This document shows, one piece after another, positions 25,477 to 34,413 of a DNA stretch of 64,000 bases. Made by a program: the position numbers and the translations under genes. Position 1 is the stretch's first letter; each line of letters starts with the position of its first letter. The DNA lies in assembly GCF_046097065.1 (NCBI RefSeq), contig NZ_CP175563.1:2108001-2172000 (forward strand), given 5' to 3'. Below the pieces are notes generated by a model. It saw only the letters and a program-made list of their open reading frames with translations, was not told the origin of the DNA and did no database searches. The stretch is from Syntrophus buswellii. GTDB lineage: Bacteria > Desulfobacterota > Syntrophia > Syntrophales > Syntrophaceae.

Positions 25477-26529
25477 ATGGAGGATCCCAAGAAGCCCCGA
25501 CTGACCACAACCGTCTCGGGAGCCGGTTGAGCCTGCAAATTAGGTCCGGGAGACCTGAGTGAAGCGTTGTGCGATCTTCCCCTGATCTCTGATCCCAACC
25601 TGATTGTGGGAATGGAGCACGGTGAAGATGCCGGTGTATACAAATTACGGGATGACCTTGCCCTCATTCAGACCCTGGATTTCTTCACGCCCATCGTGGA
25701 TGATCCCTACACCTTCGGCCAGGTTGCCGTGTCCAACTCCCTGAGCGACGTGTACGCCATGGGCGGCCTGCCGCTGACCGCCATGAATATCGTCTGCTTC
25801 CCGATCAGAACCATGGACATCTCCATCCTCCGCCAGATCCTCCTCGGCGGTCTGGACAAGATGCGGGAAGCGGGGGTCGTGCTGGTGGGCGGCCACAGCG
25901 TGGAGGACAAGGAGCTCAAATACGGCCTTTCCGTAACGGGGACCGTCCATCCGGATAAGGTCCTGCTCAATACCGGATCCCGCCCCGGAGACCGCCTCAT
26001 CCTCACCAAACCCCTGGGGACCGGGATCGCCGGTACGGCCATAAAAGCCGGAATCGCCTCGGAAGCCCTGATTGCTCGATCCATCGCCTCCATGGCGGCG
26101 CTGAACAAAAAGGCCGCTGAAATCATCCAGGCAACCCCGGCCGTTCACGCCTGCACGGATATCACCGGCTTCGGACTCCTCGGCCACCTCGCGGAAATGA
26201 TCGAGGGGCAGGACATCGGCATCCGGATTTTTTCCGACCGGGTTCCCTTTTTCCCGGAAATCCGGGAACTGGCCGAAATGGGCATCCTTCCCGAAGGCCT
26301 TTACCGGAATCGAGATTTCCGGATGCCCCTGATGGATCTGAGTCCAGCCTGTCCGGAATGGAGATCCGACATTCTCTTCGATCCGCAGACCTCAGGCGGA
26401 TTGTTCTTCGCGCTGTCTGCCGACCAGGCGGAAGCCTGTCTCGCCCGTCTGCACGCCGCCGGCCTGGCCGAAGCGGCCATCGTCGGCGAGGTCTTGTCCG
26501 CCCCAGCCGGCCGGATCATCGTTGAATAG
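25477..26529 (+). CDS. selD: selenide, water dikinase SelD with selenocysteine at codon 18
   Basis: SelD makes selenophosphate from selenide and ATP. An uninterrupted frame starting at TTG 25567 lacks the catalytic N-terminus. Reading back in the same frame through TGA at 25528-25530 reaches ATG 25477 and gives MEDPKKPRLTTTVSGAG-U-ACK. This restores the conserved active-site loop GAG(C/U)xCK with the catalytic Lys21. Length is then 350 residues, normal for SelD. A SECIS-like hairpin lies at 25542-25556. Later motifs MDDPYTFGQ-like VDDPYTFGQVAVSNSLSDVY and LVGGHSVEDKELKYGLSVTG are typical. Selenocysteine forms of SelD are well known in bacteria and archaea. It is divergent from the LysR gene. 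Confidence 0.93.
25542..25556 (+). promoter_or_regulatory. selD: SECIS-like hairpin of selD mRNA
   Basis: AGGTC (25542-25546) pairs with GACCT (25552-25556) around CGGGA. A G is the second loop base, 18 bases past the UGA, almost the same geometry as the cytochrome hairpin at 19130-19147. Confidence 0.7.
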
Positions 26530-26668
26530 GAGGAACCCTCCTCAGCCAATCGGGTCTCCCTGTAAGCCAAATCCGCACCCCAAAATACGGTTTTTCAGGT
26601 ATTGATTAATTCGCGATATGGGTGTGTAGTTCGTCATCATTTTTGAAGTCAAAAAACAGGGAGGATGA

Positions 26669-27406
26669 ATGATGAGACGGCTTGGTTTACGAAAATTCTT
26701 TGCACTTGTTTTGCTCCTGACCTTACTTCTGGCGCCGTCGATCGCTCTGTGCGCCACAACCTATGATCTGGCAACCGATTGGAGCAAAATCGACAACCCC
26801 AATGGAACCTGGGCGGTATGGAAAGGTTCCGAACTTCTTCAGCATCAGGTGGGCACGGGAAGCCCCATGACGGCTGGAATGGATTTCTTTGCCATGGGAA
26901 ATTCCTGGGGCAATTTCCTGCCTGCGTGGTGGCAGGGGACGGACAACAACATCTACACGCACAGTTGGGACAGCTCCAATGGTGGAACATACGGTGAGTC
27001 CATCCTCACATGGACCGCACCCGAAGCAGGGACCATCAGCCTTTCCGGGTGCATCTGGTATGACCACGCGGGCGTGTCCAGGAGCAACGACTTTTCCCTC
27101 TACCTCGGCAGCACCCTTCTTGCGACAGGAACGATCAGCCATGCAAGCCACAATGGCGAAGCGAATGCCCTGACGTTCCTGGATGCCCTGGTAGCCGGCC
27201 AGGCCCTCAATGACCTGGCGGTCGATAAAGACGATGTTGTGAGCCTTTATGTCGTTGAGTCCCGAGGTCAAAACTGGGGTTCCGTGGCAGGCGTGGAGCT
27301 GACGATCACGGAAACGGCGGCACCTGTGCCTCTTCCCGGCGCGCTCCTTCTTTTCGGACACGGTCTCGCAGGTCTCGCAATCCTGAAGAGGAAAATGACC
27401 CGCTAA
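26669..27406 (+). CDS. PEP-CTERM-type exported protein
   Basis: A 245-residue protein with a signal peptide (FALVLLLTLLLAPSIALCA) and a C-terminal sorting tail VPLPGALLLFGHGLAGLAIL followed by the basic KRKMTR. This VPLPG variant of the PEP-CTERM signal is recognised by EpsH/XrtA-type exosortases in bacteria with exopolysaccharide loci. The mature part is rich in Trp, Gly and Ser, and predicted to be beta-rich (SILTWTAPEAGTISLSGCIW). ATG 26669 or 26672 may be used; AGGGAGG precedes both. Surface or matrix association is inferred. No exosortase gene is in the window. Confidence 0.88.
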   Translation: MMRRLGLRKFFALVLLLTLLLAPSIALCATTYDLATDWSKIDNPNGTWAVWKGSELLQHQVGTGSPMTAGMDFFAMGNSWGNFLPAWWQGTDNNIYTHSWDSSNGGTYGESILTWTAPEAGTISLSGCIWYDHAGVSRSNDFSLYLGSTLLATGTISHASHNGEANALTFLDALVAGQALNDLAVDKDDVVSLYVVESRGQNWGSVAGVELTITETAAPVPLPGALLLFGHGLAGLAILKRKMTR

Positions 27407-27460
27407 ACAGTGTACATGCCTCGAATTGGAGGCTTTTCGATCGAGCCGGTCAATCCACAA

Positions 27461-27496
27461 AAAAAGCATCTAACCTCTCAGGATTAGATGCTTTTT
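27461..27496. terminator. bidirectional rho-independent terminator
   Basis: AAAAAGCATCTAA (27461-27473) pairs perfectly with TTAGATGCTTTTT (27484-27496) around a ten-base loop, with A and T runs on each side. It sits between the convergent PEP-CTERM and FmdB genes and would stop both transcripts. Confidence 0.93.
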
Positions 27497-27533
27497 TTTC
27501 ACTTGGAGACGCGAAGATTTCTCGCGCGGCCTT

Positions 27534-27830
27534 CTATTCGGCGGCTTTGCAGCCGGCGCAGCAGGATGAATCGCCGCCGCTGCAGGTCGCTGTGTCACTG
27601 GACGAGCTGCCGGTCGACTCTTTCTGCCTGGATTCCAGAGCACAAGACTTCTTTCCGCCGTAATCCGTTACATACCATCCCGAGCCGGTCAGGTGAAAGG
27701 AAGAAAGGGAAATCATTTTTTCCACACTTCCCTGGCAGTATTGGCACTGCTGTACCGGCGCTTCGGTGATTTTCTGAAAGACTTCAAATTCTCTCCCGCA
27801 TTTCCGGCATTTGTACTCATAAATCGGCAT
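27534..27830 (-). CDS. FmdB family zinc-ribbon protein
   Basis: A 98-residue protein starting MPIYEYKCRKCGREFEVFQK. Two CxxC knuckles (CRKC and CQYC) form the putative zinc ribbon in residues 8-35. SGWYVTDYGGKK and a Ser/Cys-rich tail with paired cysteines (SSCCAGCKAAE) follow. FmdB-type proteins are small regulators or accessory proteins of unknown mechanism; the family was named from a putative formamidase regulator. It is convergent with the PEP-CTERM gene and is preceded on its strand by the HExxH gene, 25 bp away. Confidence 0.9.
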   Translation of the reverse strand: MPIYEYKCRKCGREFEVFQKITEAPVQQCQYCQGSVEKMISLSSFHLTGSGWYVTDYGGKKSCALESRQKESTGSSSSDTATCSGGDSSCCAGCKAAE

Positions 27831-27855
27831 ACCTTAAACCTCCATGTATTATAAC

Positions 27856-28389
27856 TTAATTGTATAAATCTCCAATCTGGTACTGGCTGCTGAAACAATC
27901 AAGGACGAGGCCGAGATCATGATGCACAACCGGCTGCATGATCTGTCGGGTGATGGAATGGACGATTTCCTCCTCCCGGATCTTTTCTTCCTGGGGCGCC
28001 TCGAAATCAAAAAGACCTTCATCGAAGCGGATGACATGAACCAGCTCGTGCGCCGCAATATACAGCATCAGGGGCGCGAACTTGATAAAGGAGTTTGCCC
28101 GTTCGACGGCATCCAGGATCCGGTTGTCCTGAAGGCAGACGCGATAAAAGTGAAAACTTCGCGAGACATCCGGAAACCTCTTCTTTTCATAGCGATACCG
28201 ACAGAGGTGGGCAAAGGCCCCATCCTGAATCTCATGGGTTTCCAGCTCGGCCAAGGTCCGGATATCATAGCGGTACGCCTGAAATGCCCGGCGCCCGAAC
28301 CGGTAGTAATTCGCCACGAGCTGTTCCGCGTGGTCAAAAGCGGCTTTCATCAGAGACATCTGCGACGGATTGAAAAACCGGTCCCTCAT
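27856..28389 (-). CDS. HExxH-motif protein of unknown function
   Basis: ATG 28389 (MRDRFFNPSQMSLMKAAFD) has AAGGGA at good spacing and was preferred over an upstream start. The 177-residue protein is mainly helical. Residues 120-128 read IAAHELVHVIRF, a metallopeptidase-like HExxH, followed by a Glu-rich segment EEEIVHSITRQIM that could supply a third ligand. No signal peptide is present, so it is probably cytoplasmic. It resembles conserved hypothetical proteins in deltaproteobacteria; peptidase activity is not shown. It probably shares a transcript with the FmdB gene. Confidence 0.65.
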   Translation of the reverse strand: MRDRFFNPSQMSLMKAAFDHAEQLVANYYRFGRRAFQAYRYDIRTLAELETHEIQDGAFAHLCRYRYEKKRFPDVSRSFHFYRVCLQDNRILDAVERANSFIKFAPLMLYIAAHELVHVIRFDEGLFDFEAPQEEKIREEEIVHSITRQIMQPVVHHDLGLVLDCFSSQYQIGDLYN

Positions 28390-28588
28390 GATATCCCTTA
28401 ACTCCCTGATGCAACATATAAATTCCGTCAAATTATAAGCATAAATTTCAAATTGTCAATATGTCGATGAAGAGATTTCGCTTCTTTTATCCGGTCCCTT
28501 GACAGAAAAGATTCTGAAGTCATATCCGGAAGCAACATGCGATGCGTTCCCGGTGTCAAAGCGCAATTTTTCTTCCACGGAACAATGA

Positions 28589-29584
28589 TCAGAGCGCCAA
28601 CTTCAGAATTCTGGATATCAGGTTTTTATAGCTGATGCCCGAACGTTTCATCAGCATCGGAAACATGGAAATATCGGTGAAACCGGGCAGCGTATTGATC
28701 TCGTTCAGATAAATCCTGCCGTCGCACAGGAGGTAATCTACGCGGGCAAAGCCTTTGCAGTCGCACAGATGGTAAACCTTCTCCGTTGTGCTTTTGATTT
28801 CATCCCTGGCGCCAGCCTCAAGATCGGCCGGAATGGCGACCCGGGTTCTGTTTTTCTTGTATTTTTCATCGAAATCATAGAAGGCCCCGCCCAGGAAAAG
28901 CTCTCCCGGCTCGGAAATGATCAATTCATCATTGCCCAGCACGGCCACTTCAATTTCCCTCGGATTTACAAGCCCCTGCTCGGCCAGGATTTTATCGTCG
29001 TGCCGGGCGGCCTCCCTGACGGCTTTTTTCAACTCGTTAAAATCGGTTACTTTCGTAATTCCAACGGACGAACCGGAATTGGACGGCTTGATATAAACCG
29101 GCAATTCAAAACTGCCCTTGATTTTTTCCACCCACTGATCGACATCGCTCTTTTTCCTGCCCCGCAGATCCATAAAGTCGAAAGGGACCTGGCTAATACC
29201 ATGGCCGATCAGAAACGTTTTAAAGACAGCCTTGTCCATGCATAAGCTCGAGCTCAAAACCCGGCATCCACAATAGGGCACCTTCTGGATTTCAAAGAGC
29301 CCCTGCAATGCCCCGTCTTCCCCGTATTTGCCATGGGTGATCGGCAGGGCGACATCAAAGAGCCTTGAAAAATCGCCCATGGTTATTTCCTGCTCTTCCG
29401 AAGGATGACCTGCTTCCTCGGCGTCTTCCAGCACGTAGAATTTGTTGTTTTTGTGCCAGTAAACCAGAACCAGGTTGTATTTGCTGTAATCAAAGGCCTT
29501 GATGATATTTTTTGCCGAGATGACGGATATGTCAGCCTCGTTGCTCAACCCGCCGAAAAACAACCCCACCGTTTTCTTTTCCAT
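28589..29584 (-). CDS. ddl: D-alanine--D-alanine ligase family protein
   Basis: ATG 29584 (MEKKTVGLFFGGLSNEADIS) was chosen because the ATP-grasp fold starts here and GAGG lies upstream. The 331-residue ATP-grasp ligase has the three usual domains: FGGLSNEADISVISA, the ATP-binding YIKPSNSGSSVGITKV, and the carboxylate-binding EINTLPGFTDISMFP. The omega-loop segment FYDFDEKYKKNRTR resembles D-Ala-D-Ala enzymes with the KY pair retained, so it should make the peptidoglycan dipeptide. The EADIS in place of the common EHEVS is a deviation, so another D-amino acid or depsipeptide product is possible. The alanine racemase gene lies just upstream on the same strand. Confidence 0.88.
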   Translation of the reverse strand: MEKKTVGLFFGGLSNEADISVISAKNIIKAFDYSKYNLVLVYWHKNNKFYVLEDAEEAGHPSEEQEITMGDFSRLFDVALPITHGKYGEDGALQGLFEIQKVPYCGCRVLSSSLCMDKAVFKTFLIGHGISQVPFDFMDLRGRKKSDVDQWVEKIKGSFELPVYIKPSNSGSSVGITKVTDFNELKKAVREAARHDDKILAEQGLVNPREIEVAVLGNDELIISEPGELFLGGAFYDFDEKYKKNRTRVAIPADLEAGARDEIKSTTEKVYHLCDCKGFARVDYLLCDGRIYLNEINTLPGFTDISMFPMLMKRSGISYKNLISRILKLAL

Positions 29585-29703
29585 GTAAGCGCCTCTCTTC
29601 ATTCCGGAGATATTCTTGGTGCCGTGCTGTTCAAACTGATCCGCCCTTCCGCGCTGAAGCGTTCTTCCTGCCTGAACCGGAACCCTGTTGATGCGTGTTC
29701 AGC

Positions 29704-31674
29704 CTACTTCGATGGATCATAGTCCCAGAGAAAGGTCACCCCGCTGTTGGGGAAGATCCATTCACCATCACGAATTCGCAGCGAAACGCAACGTCCAGGA
29801 TCCCGGATAATTTCGGGATAGGGGTGCTTTCCGGCGAAAAAGCAGATTTCCTGGACGGTGGAAACGGGCGTCCCTTCATAGCGGAAGTTAATCTCCAGGC
29901 CGCGCGTGGGGTAAACAAGATAGACGGGGAAGAACCTGCAGCCCCGTGATGAGCGGGTGACAACCTCCAGTTCCACTCTGACCTGCTGACCGAGCCTTTC
30001 CTTGAGATGCTCGCCGCCGCACCAGACTTCATAGCCGCGGTTTGTGCTCTCCCTTCGGATGACCGGAATGTCCTCCTCGTCGATCCGCACCCGGTTCACC
30101 CTGAAATCCTTATCCGCGTCTCCGGAGCCGCCATCCTGAAGCAGCCATCGATATTCACAGAGCGGATCATCAAAAAAAGCGGAGAGCTGACCGTTATCCA
30201 GAGCGCAGCCGATGAGAAAGACGGGATTCCGGAAGACCTTGGTATATTCGATATGGGTCGTCACGCGGAACCCGTCGGCTGCCGGCCCCGTTTCCCCGGC
30301 CTGTTCACCCCCGGGTTCGGATAAGGTGATATCATAGCGAAAATTCGTCCGCAGCTCCAACGGCCGGTCATTTTTTCCGAAGAGCGCCTCAAACATTTCG
30401 TAAAAAATGGCGTCACCCAGTTCTTCGCTTCGCGCCCTGACCTGGAAGCACTGGCGGATCATCCCGTCGATCCTCGCCAGGGACCGCTCTTCCTGGGGGA
30501 TGAAGATCCTTCGCAGCCGCGGTTCGACGGCTTCGGCTCGGCCCTGCTGCACAAAAATCCGGGGGGCCCGCTTGCCCAGAGTACAGAGAATATCGTAACT
30601 GATGGTCCCGATTCGCGAAGCGATGTCGTTGGCGGAAATTTCCTCACCGCCCTGCCGCCCCATGAGAACCGCTTCATCGCCGATCCGGCAATCGGGAAGA
30701 GAGCTCACATCGATGGTGACCATGTCCATGGAAACCCTTCCGACGACAGGCACACGCTTCCCCCGAATCAGCACCTCGCCCTGATTGGACAGGATGATTC
30801 CGTATCCGTCGCCATACCCTACGGGAAGGGTGGCAATCCGGGACGGGCGATCCGTTATGTAGGTCCGGTTATAGCCGATCCCCGCCCCTTTGGGAAATTC
30901 CTTGAGGAGAATCACCCGGGTCTTGAAGCTCATGACGGGACAGAGGTCGGCTTTCCCCTCCGTTTGGGTCGCCGGATGAATCCCGTAGGACATAAGGCCG
31001 GGACGCACCATATCCAGAAAAAACCGCGGGTAATTGAGAATCGCACCGCTGTTGGCCATATGCTTGATCGGGATCGAAATCCCCTCCGCGGACAGCTTCT
31101 CGACCAGCGCGAGGAAAAGCGTCCCCTGCTGTTCGTTGAAATTGACGCAGATCTCGCTGGAGGCAAAATGGGAAAAGAGGCCCTCAACCACGATATTCGG
31201 GAACGCGAGAATTTTCCTGATCAGGGCGGGGGCTTCGTTCCAGAGGATGCCGCCCCGGCCCATTCCCGTGTCGATCTCGATATGAACGGGCGCCGTCACG
31301 CCCGCCTCTTCAAGGTGGCGCTGGAATTCCCCGGCAAACATAAGATCCGACAGAGACGGGGTCAATCCGTATTTGATGATCTCGCGGATCTCCCCCTTCG
31401 TGGACGGGCTCAAAATGATGATCGGGGCGGTAATCCCGCTGACCCGGAGCTGTACGCCTTCGTCGGCATTGGCCACACCGAGGCAGGCGGCTCCGTTCTT
31501 CAGCGCCGTATGGGAGATCTCGATGGCGCCATGGCCGTAAGCATCCGCCTTGACCACCTGAAGGATCTTGACCGAAGGCCCGACAAGCCGCCGCAGTTCC
31601 GACCAGTTCCGTGTAAAGCTGTCCAGGTCCACTTCGACCCAGCTCCGATATGACAAATCGCCAGCAAAAGACAT
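29704..31674 (-). CDS. alr: alanine racemase fused to an unrecognised C-terminal domain
   Basis: The first 375 residues are a normal PLP-dependent alanine racemase: YRSWVEVDLDSFTRNWSEL, the PLP lysine in VVKADAYGHGAIE, and the second catalytic Tyr in GIGYNRTYIT, ending in the C-terminal barrel (VSMDMVTIDVSSLP). The protein goes on for about 280 more residues without a stop. The extra part has a helical linker (SLARIDGMIRQCFQVRARSE) and then a beta-rich region with LELRTNFRYDITLS, RFFPVYLVYPTRGLEINFRY and an end WIFPNSGVTFLWDYDP. I recognise no family for it. Typical alanine racemases are 360-390 residues. Its product D-Ala would feed the ddl gene 119 bp downstream. Confidence 0.9.
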   Translation of the reverse strand: MSFAGDLSYRSWVEVDLDSFTRNWSELRRLVGPSVKILQVVKADAYGHGAIEISHTALKNGAACLGVANADEGVQLRVSGITAPIIILSPSTKGEIREIIKYGLTPSLSDLMFAGEFQRHLEEAGVTAPVHIEIDTGMGRGGILWNEAPALIRKILAFPNIVVEGLFSHFASSEICVNFNEQQGTLFLALVEKLSAEGISIPIKHMANSGAILNYPRFFLDMVRPGLMSYGIHPATQTEGKADLCPVMSFKTRVILLKEFPKGAGIGYNRTYITDRPSRIATLPVGYGDGYGIILSNQGEVLIRGKRVPVVGRVSMDMVTIDVSSLPDCRIGDEAVLMGRQGGEEISANDIASRIGTISYDILCTLGKRAPRIFVQQGRAEAVEPRLRRIFIPQEERSLARIDGMIRQCFQVRARSEELGDAIFYEMFEALFGKNDRPLELRTNFRYDITLSEPGGEQAGETGPAADGFRVTTHIEYTKVFRNPVFLIGCALDNGQLSAFFDDPLCEYRWLLQDGGSGDADKDFRVNRVRIDEEDIPVIRRESTNRGYEVWCGGEHLKERLGQQVRVELEVVTRSSRGCRFFPVYLVYPTRGLEINFRYEGTPVSTVQEICFFAGKHPYPEIIRDPGRCVSLRIRDGEWIFPNSGVTFLWDYDPSK

Positions 31675-31984
31675 AAATTCCGCGAAGTAGAATACTTTTT
31701 CAGATTGGGTAAAAACGGCCTGATGATATCAAACCTCCCCCGAATGTCAAGGCCGGCCGAAAATCTCCTTCCAGCATCAGAAGCGTTCGACGGATTTGAA
31801 CAGATTTTCCGATTTCACAGGCGGATCGAGGGGTTTCCAGGGATTGATTCAAGAAGAGACGCGGGGAGGGGCATGGGCCTTTTGGATAGGGGCTCGGACC
31901 AGGAGAGGCGGTCCGAGGCTTCCCGGTTGGATGGTAGCGCCCCCTGACGCGGCCGGGGCGGTTGTACGACAATTTCCGCAAGGG
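31675..31984. other. 310-bp intergenic region between alr and the flagellar cluster
   Basis: Both flanking genes read leftwards. Short open frames here have no recognisable product. The region should hold the alr promoter and the end of the flagellar transcript, but no clear terminator or promoter was identified. Confidence 0.4.
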
Positions 31985-32584
31985 TCATTCCGGAGCCTTC
32001 TGCGTGGCCATGGTGATTTCCCTGGTAATCTCCACCCCCCTCTGCGGATTCAGGAAACCCCAGATGACACCGGCTTTGTCACGCTTCATGTGCATGGTGA
32101 TCCCAGCCGCCGTTTTGAGGTCCAGCTTTTCGAGCATGGCCCCCGCCTTCGCCGGAGGGGTCGCCTCATACACTCTGGCCAAGTCCTTGTACCGCTTGGC
32201 CTCTGCTTCCTTGTTGGCCGTAATGGTGGAATTGAGCTTCTGTTCAAGATTGAGCAGAACGTCTATTTTTTCAGCAATTTCTTTCTTCAACGACAGCAGC
32301 TTCGCCTCTTCGGCCTTGAGGGCGCTTTCCTTTCCGTCCAGGTCCCTTTGCCGGCCCTGTAAAGCCGTATACAGAGTTCTCGACGGGGCCAGTTCGTCAT
32401 CCACGACATCCCTGACGGCCGCTTCCGACGATCCCTGGCGCATTGGCTCCGCCAGTGCGCTCCGTTCAGAAAGCACAGATCCGTGCGGAAGCTCCATGAA
32501 CGTCACCAGGCCGCAGACGGTGGCAATCTTGACAAGAAAAACCAAAAGGATGAAGGCTTGAAGAATATAGAAGGCCTTTTTCAT
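31985..32584 (-). CDS. MotE-like flagellar accessory protein
   Basis: A 199-residue protein with one N-terminal membrane anchor (AFYILQAFILLVFLVKIATV), a long coiled coil at about 75-135 (LQGRQRDLDGKESALKAEEA) and a C-terminal MgtE-N-like module (YEATPPAKAGAMLEKLDLKT; AGVIWGFLNPQRGVEITREI). This is the MotE arrangement, known in rhizobia as a chaperone of the motor protein MotC and found after fliJ in many bacteria. It overlaps fliJ by four bases, supporting a role at the flagellar motor or export gate. Confidence 0.8.
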   Translation of the reverse strand: MKKAFYILQAFILLVFLVKIATVCGLVTFMELPHGSVLSERSALAEPMRQGSSEAAVRDVVDDELAPSRTLYTALQGRQRDLDGKESALKAEEAKLLSLKKEIAEKIDVLLNLEQKLNSTITANKEAEAKRYKDLARVYEATPPAKAGAMLEKLDLKTAAGITMHMKRDKAGVIWGFLNPQRGVEITREITMATQKAPE

Positions 32585-33021
32585 GACTCGGCTCCATCAA
32601 ACCGGAGAATTCCCATTTCATCCATGACCTTGCGATCAAGGTCCGCTAAGGAACGTTCATAATCTTCCAGATTTTTTTCTCTCAGTGTTTCAAGCATTTT
32701 TCTCTTCTTGACGGCCTCCAGAAGGTCTTGGCGCTTTGCCTCGACTTCGACCGATGCCTCGGAAAGGATCCCCCTCTGCCCTTTTTCCTCTTCGTGCAAC
32801 GTTTCGATCCCCCTGAACAGAATGGCGATTTTTTCCACGGATGTCCTGCTTTCCTGCAGGCCCTTCAGCGTGCCGACGAGGTCTGCCCTTTTCTGAACCA
32901 GCGCATCGAGACGTTTTTGCTCCTTTTCCATCCGGCGAACCGCTTCAGAAAAGCGAATCAGCATCCTCTCTTCAAGAATCGTCCGGTATTCCAGAACCGT
33001 CTGCAATGGGAATTTAAACAT
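32581..33021 (-). CDS. fliJ: flagellar export protein FliJ
   Basis: A 146-residue, almost wholly coiled-coil protein beginning FKFPLQTVLEYRTILEERML, the standard FliJ opening. Charged heptads extend through LEAVKKRKMLETLREKNLED. FliJ is the soluble stalk-like component of the flagellar type III export ATPase complex and interacts with FliI, FlhA and free chaperones. Length and position directly after fliI are normal; identity rests on context as much as on sequence because coiled coils diverge quickly. Confidence 0.87.
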   Translation of the reverse strand: MFKFPLQTVLEYRTILEERMLIRFSEAVRRMEKEQKRLDALVQKRADLVGTLKGLQESRTSVEKIAILFRGIETLHEEEKGQRGILSEASVEVEAKRQDLLEAVKKRKMLETLREKNLEDYERSLADLDRKVMDEMGILRFDGAES

Positions 33022-33028
33022 GACACCC

Positions 33029-34381
33029 CTATTCCGCCGCGAAGAGGTTCTCCATCATCCCGGTGGTTTCTTCAAAATCAAACCGCTCATGAATATCCTG
33101 CCTCAGGAAAGCATTGACCGGATTGATCATGCGGATGGCGTAATCGATCTCCGCATTGCTTCCATGAACATAGGCGCCGATGTTGATCAGTTCCTCAGCC
33201 TTTTTATAGGTCGCCAGGATGTTCAAGATCTGATTCGCCGCTTTCTTGTGCTTTTCAGTGACGATGTCGATCATCACGCGGCTGACGCTGTTGAGAACAT
33301 CAACGCAGGGGTAATGGTTTCTGCTGGCCAGATCCCGGGAGAGATAGATGTGCCCGTCCAGAATGGACCTTGCCGTGTCGGAAATGGGCTCATTGAAGTC
33401 ATCTCCTTCGACCAGGATCGTGTATAACCCCGTGATGCTTCCCCGGTCTTCCACCTTTCCCGCCCGCTCCAGGAGCTTGGGCAGGAGGCTGAAAACGGAG
33501 GGGGTATACCCCTTCGTGGTGGGCGGCTCCCCTACGGACAGGCCTATTTCACGCTGGGCCATGGCGAACCGCGTCAAGGAATCCACCATCAGCAGGACAT
33601 TGCGGCCCTGGTCCCGGAAGTATTCCGATATGGTCGTTGCCACATAAGCCGCCCGCATGCGGATGAGCGGGTGCATATCCGATGCAGCCACCACAACAAC
33701 GGAGCGGGCCAGTCCCTCCTTCCCCAGGTTCTTTTCGAGAAACTCGCGGACCTCCCTGCCCCTCTCGCCGATCAGGCCGATCACGTTGATGTCCGCATTG
33801 GTATTACGGGCGATCATCCCCATCAGGACGCTTTTACCGACGCCTGACCCGGCGAAAATCCCCATCCGCTGCCCCTTGCCGCAGCTGAACATCCCATTGA
33901 GAACCTTTACGCCGAAATCGATGGGATCGGAGATTCTTCCCCGCACGAGGGGGTTGATGGGTTCGGCATACAGAGGATACTCCTCTTCCGCCTCAATCGG
34001 ACCCTTGTTGTCGATCGGGCTTCCCGATCCGTCGATCACCCGTCCCAGAAGGCTTTCTCCGACTTTCACTGCCGCCTTCCTGCCCAGGGACTTGATGTTG
34101 CATCCCGGCCCCAGCCCCTGGATGTTTTCCAACGGCATCAGGATCACCTTGCCCTTTTTAAACCCCACGACTTCGGCAATAACCGGTTTCTGTCCAGGGG
34201 GCAGGAGGGCGCAGAGCTCTCCGATGGAAGCCGCCGGGCCGTTGCCCTCGACAACCAGGCCGACAATTTCACTCACCTTGCCATATACTTTGATCGGCGA
34301 AATTCTGCCGAGAGCACGCCTGTACCTGGAAAAATCCAGGCAGGGATTCCGGGGCGTCCGTTGTGTCGATTCAAGATGCAT
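33029..34381 (-). CDS. fliI: flagellum-specific ATPase FliI
   Basis: A 450-residue F1-beta-like ATPase that energises flagellar protein export at the cytoplasmic face. Walker A is GIFAGSGVGKSVLMG; Walker B is VLLMVDSLTRFAMAQREI. Export-ATPase signatures LIGERGREVREFLE and GEPPTTKGYTPSVFSLLPKL are clear. The N-terminal beta-barrel domain (residues 18-95) and C-terminal helical domain are present, so the gene is complete. It lies 32 bp after fliH and seven bp before fliJ. Confidence 0.97.
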   Translation of the reverse strand: MHLESTQRTPRNPCLDFSRYRRALGRISPIKVYGKVSEIVGLVVEGNGPAASIGELCALLPPGQKPVIAEVVGFKKGKVILMPLENIQGLGPGCNIKSLGRKAAVKVGESLLGRVIDGSGSPIDNKGPIEAEEEYPLYAEPINPLVRGRISDPIDFGVKVLNGMFSCGKGQRMGIFAGSGVGKSVLMGMIARNTNADINVIGLIGERGREVREFLEKNLGKEGLARSVVVVAASDMHPLIRMRAAYVATTISEYFRDQGRNVLLMVDSLTRFAMAQREIGLSVGEPPTTKGYTPSVFSLLPKLLERAGKVEDRGSITGLYTILVEGDDFNEPISDTARSILDGHIYLSRDLASRNHYPCVDVLNSVSRVMIDIVTEKHKKAANQILNILATYKKAEELINIGAYVHGSNAEIDYAIRMINPVNAFLRQDIHERFDFEETTGMMENLFAAE

Positions 34382-34413
34382 GGTTCAGGTACTCAACGGG
34401 AACGGGGGCATGG

